From assembly GCA_028708195.1 (NCBI GenBank), contig JAQVZK010000170.1:1-5496 (forward strand): a DNA stretch of 5,496 bases. Reading direction: 5' to 3'. Below the pieces are notes generated by a model. The model made no database searches. It was not told where the DNA came from and worked only from the letters and a program-made list of their open reading frames with translations. Positions 4,829 through 5,496 of the stretch are shown one piece after another. The position numbers were made by a program, and so were the translations under genes. Positions within the stretch are counted from its first letter, which is position 1. Every line of letters starts with the position of its first letter. This DNA is from Desulfovibrio sp. Its GTDB lineage: Bacteria; Desulfobacterota; Desulfovibrionia; Desulfovibrionales; Desulfovibrionaceae.

Positions 4829-5496
4829 ATGCCTGAATCTTCCATTCCCCCCCCAGGGCACAACAAGCCCTGGGTCATTCTGCTGGCTGCCGGGCAAGGC
4901 AGCCGTCTTGCCGCTGCCACAAAGGGCAACGCCAAACAGTTTATTTCATGGCGTGGCGCGCCTCTCTTCTGGCACGCCGCCAGAGCCGTGAGCCGCAGTG
5001 CGGCGGTGGCGGGCATTGTGTTTGTTTTTCCCAAAAACGAGCATGCTGCGCATAAAGACCACCTGCGCGAACTTCATGCTGCTGAAGATCTGGGCCTGCC
5101 CTGGCTCACGGCGGCTGGAGGAGAACTGCGGCAGGATTCCGTATGGAACGGCCTGTGCGTACTGCCCGCCGGCACACGCCATGTGCTCGTTCACGATGCG
5201 GCGCGTCCTTTTGTCACCCCCACGCTCATACGCAAGGTATGCGAAGCCCTGCAACAGGATGTCGCCGGGGTCATTCCGGCACTGCCTGTCACAGACACTA
5301 TCAAAACCGTTGCCGATGGCCTTGTTAGCGGCACCCTGCCACGCCAGACCCTGGTGGCGGCGCAGACCCCGCAGGGCTTTTCTTGCGAACTTTTGCGTCA
5401 GGCCCACTTTCACGCCCAGCAAAAAAAATTCAGCGTTACAGACGATGCCGCCTTGCTTGAGGCTTTGGGGCACAAGGTCCATATCGTTGAGGGGGG
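4829..5496 (+). CDS. ispD: 2-C-methyl-D-erythritol 4-phosphate cytidylyltransferase IspD; 3' partial
   Basis: Catalyses MEP + CTP to CDP-methylerythritol + PPi in the non-mevalonate isoprenoid pathway (cytoplasm). From ATG 4829, 222 codons are present and the gene runs off the window. Visible motifs are the nucleotide-binding loop ILLAAGQGSRL (residues 17-27, with R26 matching E. coli R20); NAKQF (K36, matching K27); RQDSVWNGL (101-109); VHDAARPF (121-128, with D123 and R126); PVTDTIK (153-159); AAQTPQGF (177-184); TDDAALLEALG (204-214); and VEG at the end. The MEP-binding Lys (E. coli K213) would be just beyond the window. The first ~12 residues (PESSIPPPG) are a Pro-rich extension. The start lies 23 nt after the rnpB P1 helix with only a weak ribosome site. 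Several bacteria fuse IspD to IspF; whether that holds here cannot be seen. Confidence 0.95.
   Translation, partial: MPESSIPPPGHNKPWVILLAAGQGSRLAAATKGNAKQFISWRGAPLFWHAARAVSRSAAVAGIVFVFPKNEHAAHKDHLRELHAAEDLGLPWLTAAGGELRQDSVWNGLCVLPAGTRHVLVHDAARPFVTPTLIRKVCEALQQDVAGVIPALPVTDTIKTVADGLVSGTLPRQTLVAAQTPQGFSCELLRQAHFHAQQKKFSVTDDAALLEALGHKVHIVEG

Overview
The window looks like chromosomal DNA of a moderately GC-rich, strictly anaerobic delta-proteobacterium (Desulfobacterota), most likely Desulfovibrio or a close relative. The reasons are a selenocysteine-containing formate dehydrogenase, an MEP-pathway isoprenoid gene, a Nif3/zinc-ribbon gene pair beside the RNase P RNA gene, and a GC-rich palindrome at a gene end of a kind I associate with Desulfovibrio. 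The genus is an inference from protein flavour and gene order; no search was run.

Layout. Positions 1-2007 (+) hold the 3' nine tenths or so of a molybdenum/tungsten formate dehydrogenase catalytic subunit. Its reading frame crosses an in-frame TGA at 238-240. This is a selenocysteine codon, followed by a textbook bacterial SECIS hairpin at 252-270. The last codons run through a (GGTGCT)n repeat and then straight into a terminator-like palindrome.

Positions 2008-2763 are a 756-base stretch without an obvious large gene. On the minus strand it carries two possible small ORFs that overlap by ATGA; the second encodes a CxxC-x4-CxxxC peptide. On the plus strand an extended -10 promoter (2586-2594) is followed by a long imperfect hairpin (2601-2650) and a near-perfect intrinsic terminator (2711-2747). 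Together these outline a candidate ~147-nt small RNA or attenuator leader ending only 2 nt before the Shine-Dalgarno sequence of the next gene. This is the most interesting undescribed element here.

Positions 2764-4349 (+) hold a two-gene operon: a Nif3/DUF34-family dinuclear-metal protein, then a coiled-coil C4 zinc-ribbon protein. Positions 4441-4806 (+) are the RNase P RNA (rnpB), closed by a perfect 14-bp P1 helix. From 4829 to the window end (+) is the first ~223 codons of ispD (MEP cytidylyltransferase), starting 23 nt after the rnpB P1 helix with no terminator between.

How they work together. The formate dehydrogenase is an energy-metabolism gene whose expression needs the SelA/SelB/SelC/SelD machinery encoded elsewhere. 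The right half is a housekeeping cluster (metal-binding protein, zinc ribbon, tRNA processing RNA, isoprenoid precursor synthesis) all read in one direction. No terminator was found from 2764 onward, so it may be largely one transcription unit gated at its head by the 2711-2747 terminator.
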